Made by a program: the position numbers and the translations under genes
DNA from: Candidatus Rokuibacteriota bacterium
GTDB lineage: Bacteria; Methylomirabilota; Methylomirabilia; Rokubacteriales; CSP1-6
Length of the DNA stretch: 14,166 bases
NCBI GenBank assembly: GCA_003221435.1
Contig: QHRS01000129.1
Span: forward strand, 1 to 14,166
Reading direction: 5' to 3'
Notes under the pieces: generated by a model
What the model was told of the DNA's origin: nothing
The model's input: the letters and a program-made list of their open reading frames with translations, nothing else
The model's database searches: none
In this document: piece after piece, positions 14,024 to 14,166 of the stretch
Position numbering within the stretch: the first letter of the stretch is position 1
Layout of the letters: each line of letters opens with the position of its first letter

Positions 14024-14166
14024 TCTTGCGGCTGTTTTCGCGTCGGATTATTTGATCCCCCGGGGAGCGGCTGCGCCGGATCGAGTGCATCCTCGACCGG
14101 CTCGTCGTGGTCTATCTCGCCCATACGCCCGAGGTGCCATCTCAGCTTCACGCCCAAGCGAGCGCG
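14024..14166. other. Right-edge sequence without identifiable gene
   Basis: The first 35 or so bases after the stop are noticeably AT-richer than the rest of the window. A plus-strand frame from about 14056 stays open to the edge (reading ERLRRIECILDRLVVVYLAH and on), but it has no start codon near its beginning, and the antisense frame is also open. It may be the start of another gene or a remnant. No terminator hairpin with a T-run was found. Confidence 0.3.

Noticed and set aside
14065..14166. Partial gene at the right edge
   Set aside because: No start codon near the beginning of the frame, only 34 codons visible, and the antisense frame is equally open.

Overview
The window is very GC-rich, with mostly G or C at third codon positions, tightly packed genes, short overlaps and several GTG starts. 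Heptose-type sugar genes suggest a diderm (Gram-negative) bacterium. The gene mix (class I FBPase plus DhnA-type aldolase, PQQ sugar dehydrogenase, oligopeptide ABC genes, HMG-CoA-synthase/DUF35 fusion) fits an uncultivated soil or subsurface lineage such as Candidatus Rokubacteria/Methylomirabilota. That placement is inference, since no marker gene is present.

Layout. 1-490 (-): the start of a ParB-like protein, cut by the window edge. 592-2480 (+): a two-gene gluconeogenic operon of fructose-1,6-bisphosphatase and class I fructose-bisphosphate aldolase, overlapping by ATGA. 2564-3091 (+): an unrecognised four-helix membrane protein. 3101-5620 (-): a three-gene block read DUF1054 protein, thiopurine-methyltransferase-like enzyme, secreted PQQ-type sugar dehydrogenase, with a tandem repeat and a possible 33-residue leader ORF between the first two. 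5860-9968 (+): a nucleotide-sugar epimerase coupled to an oligopeptide-type ABC substrate-binding protein and two permeases. No ATPase genes follow, and the first permease is broken by a deletion plus frameshift. 10174-12287 (+): a nucleotidyltransferase/sugar-kinase fusion coupled to an SIS-domain isomerase, together able to activate a heptose-like sugar phosphate. 12620-14023 (+): an HMG-CoA-synthase-like/DUF35 fusion.

The most unusual structure is a pair of related intergenic repeat arrays at about 10009-10173 and 12304-12554, flanking the sugar-activation pair. Each has alternating GC-rich stem-loops whose stems are conserved while the loops vary, followed by a 40-base segment that carries a strong Shine-Dalgarno and ends exactly at an ATG. 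At the second array that ATG opens a 22-codon ORF that overlaps the next gene by ATGA.

Two genes in the 5.9-9.1 kb block, the epimerase and the first permease, each lack a short conserved internal segment. This is either genuine decay or a local assembly problem.
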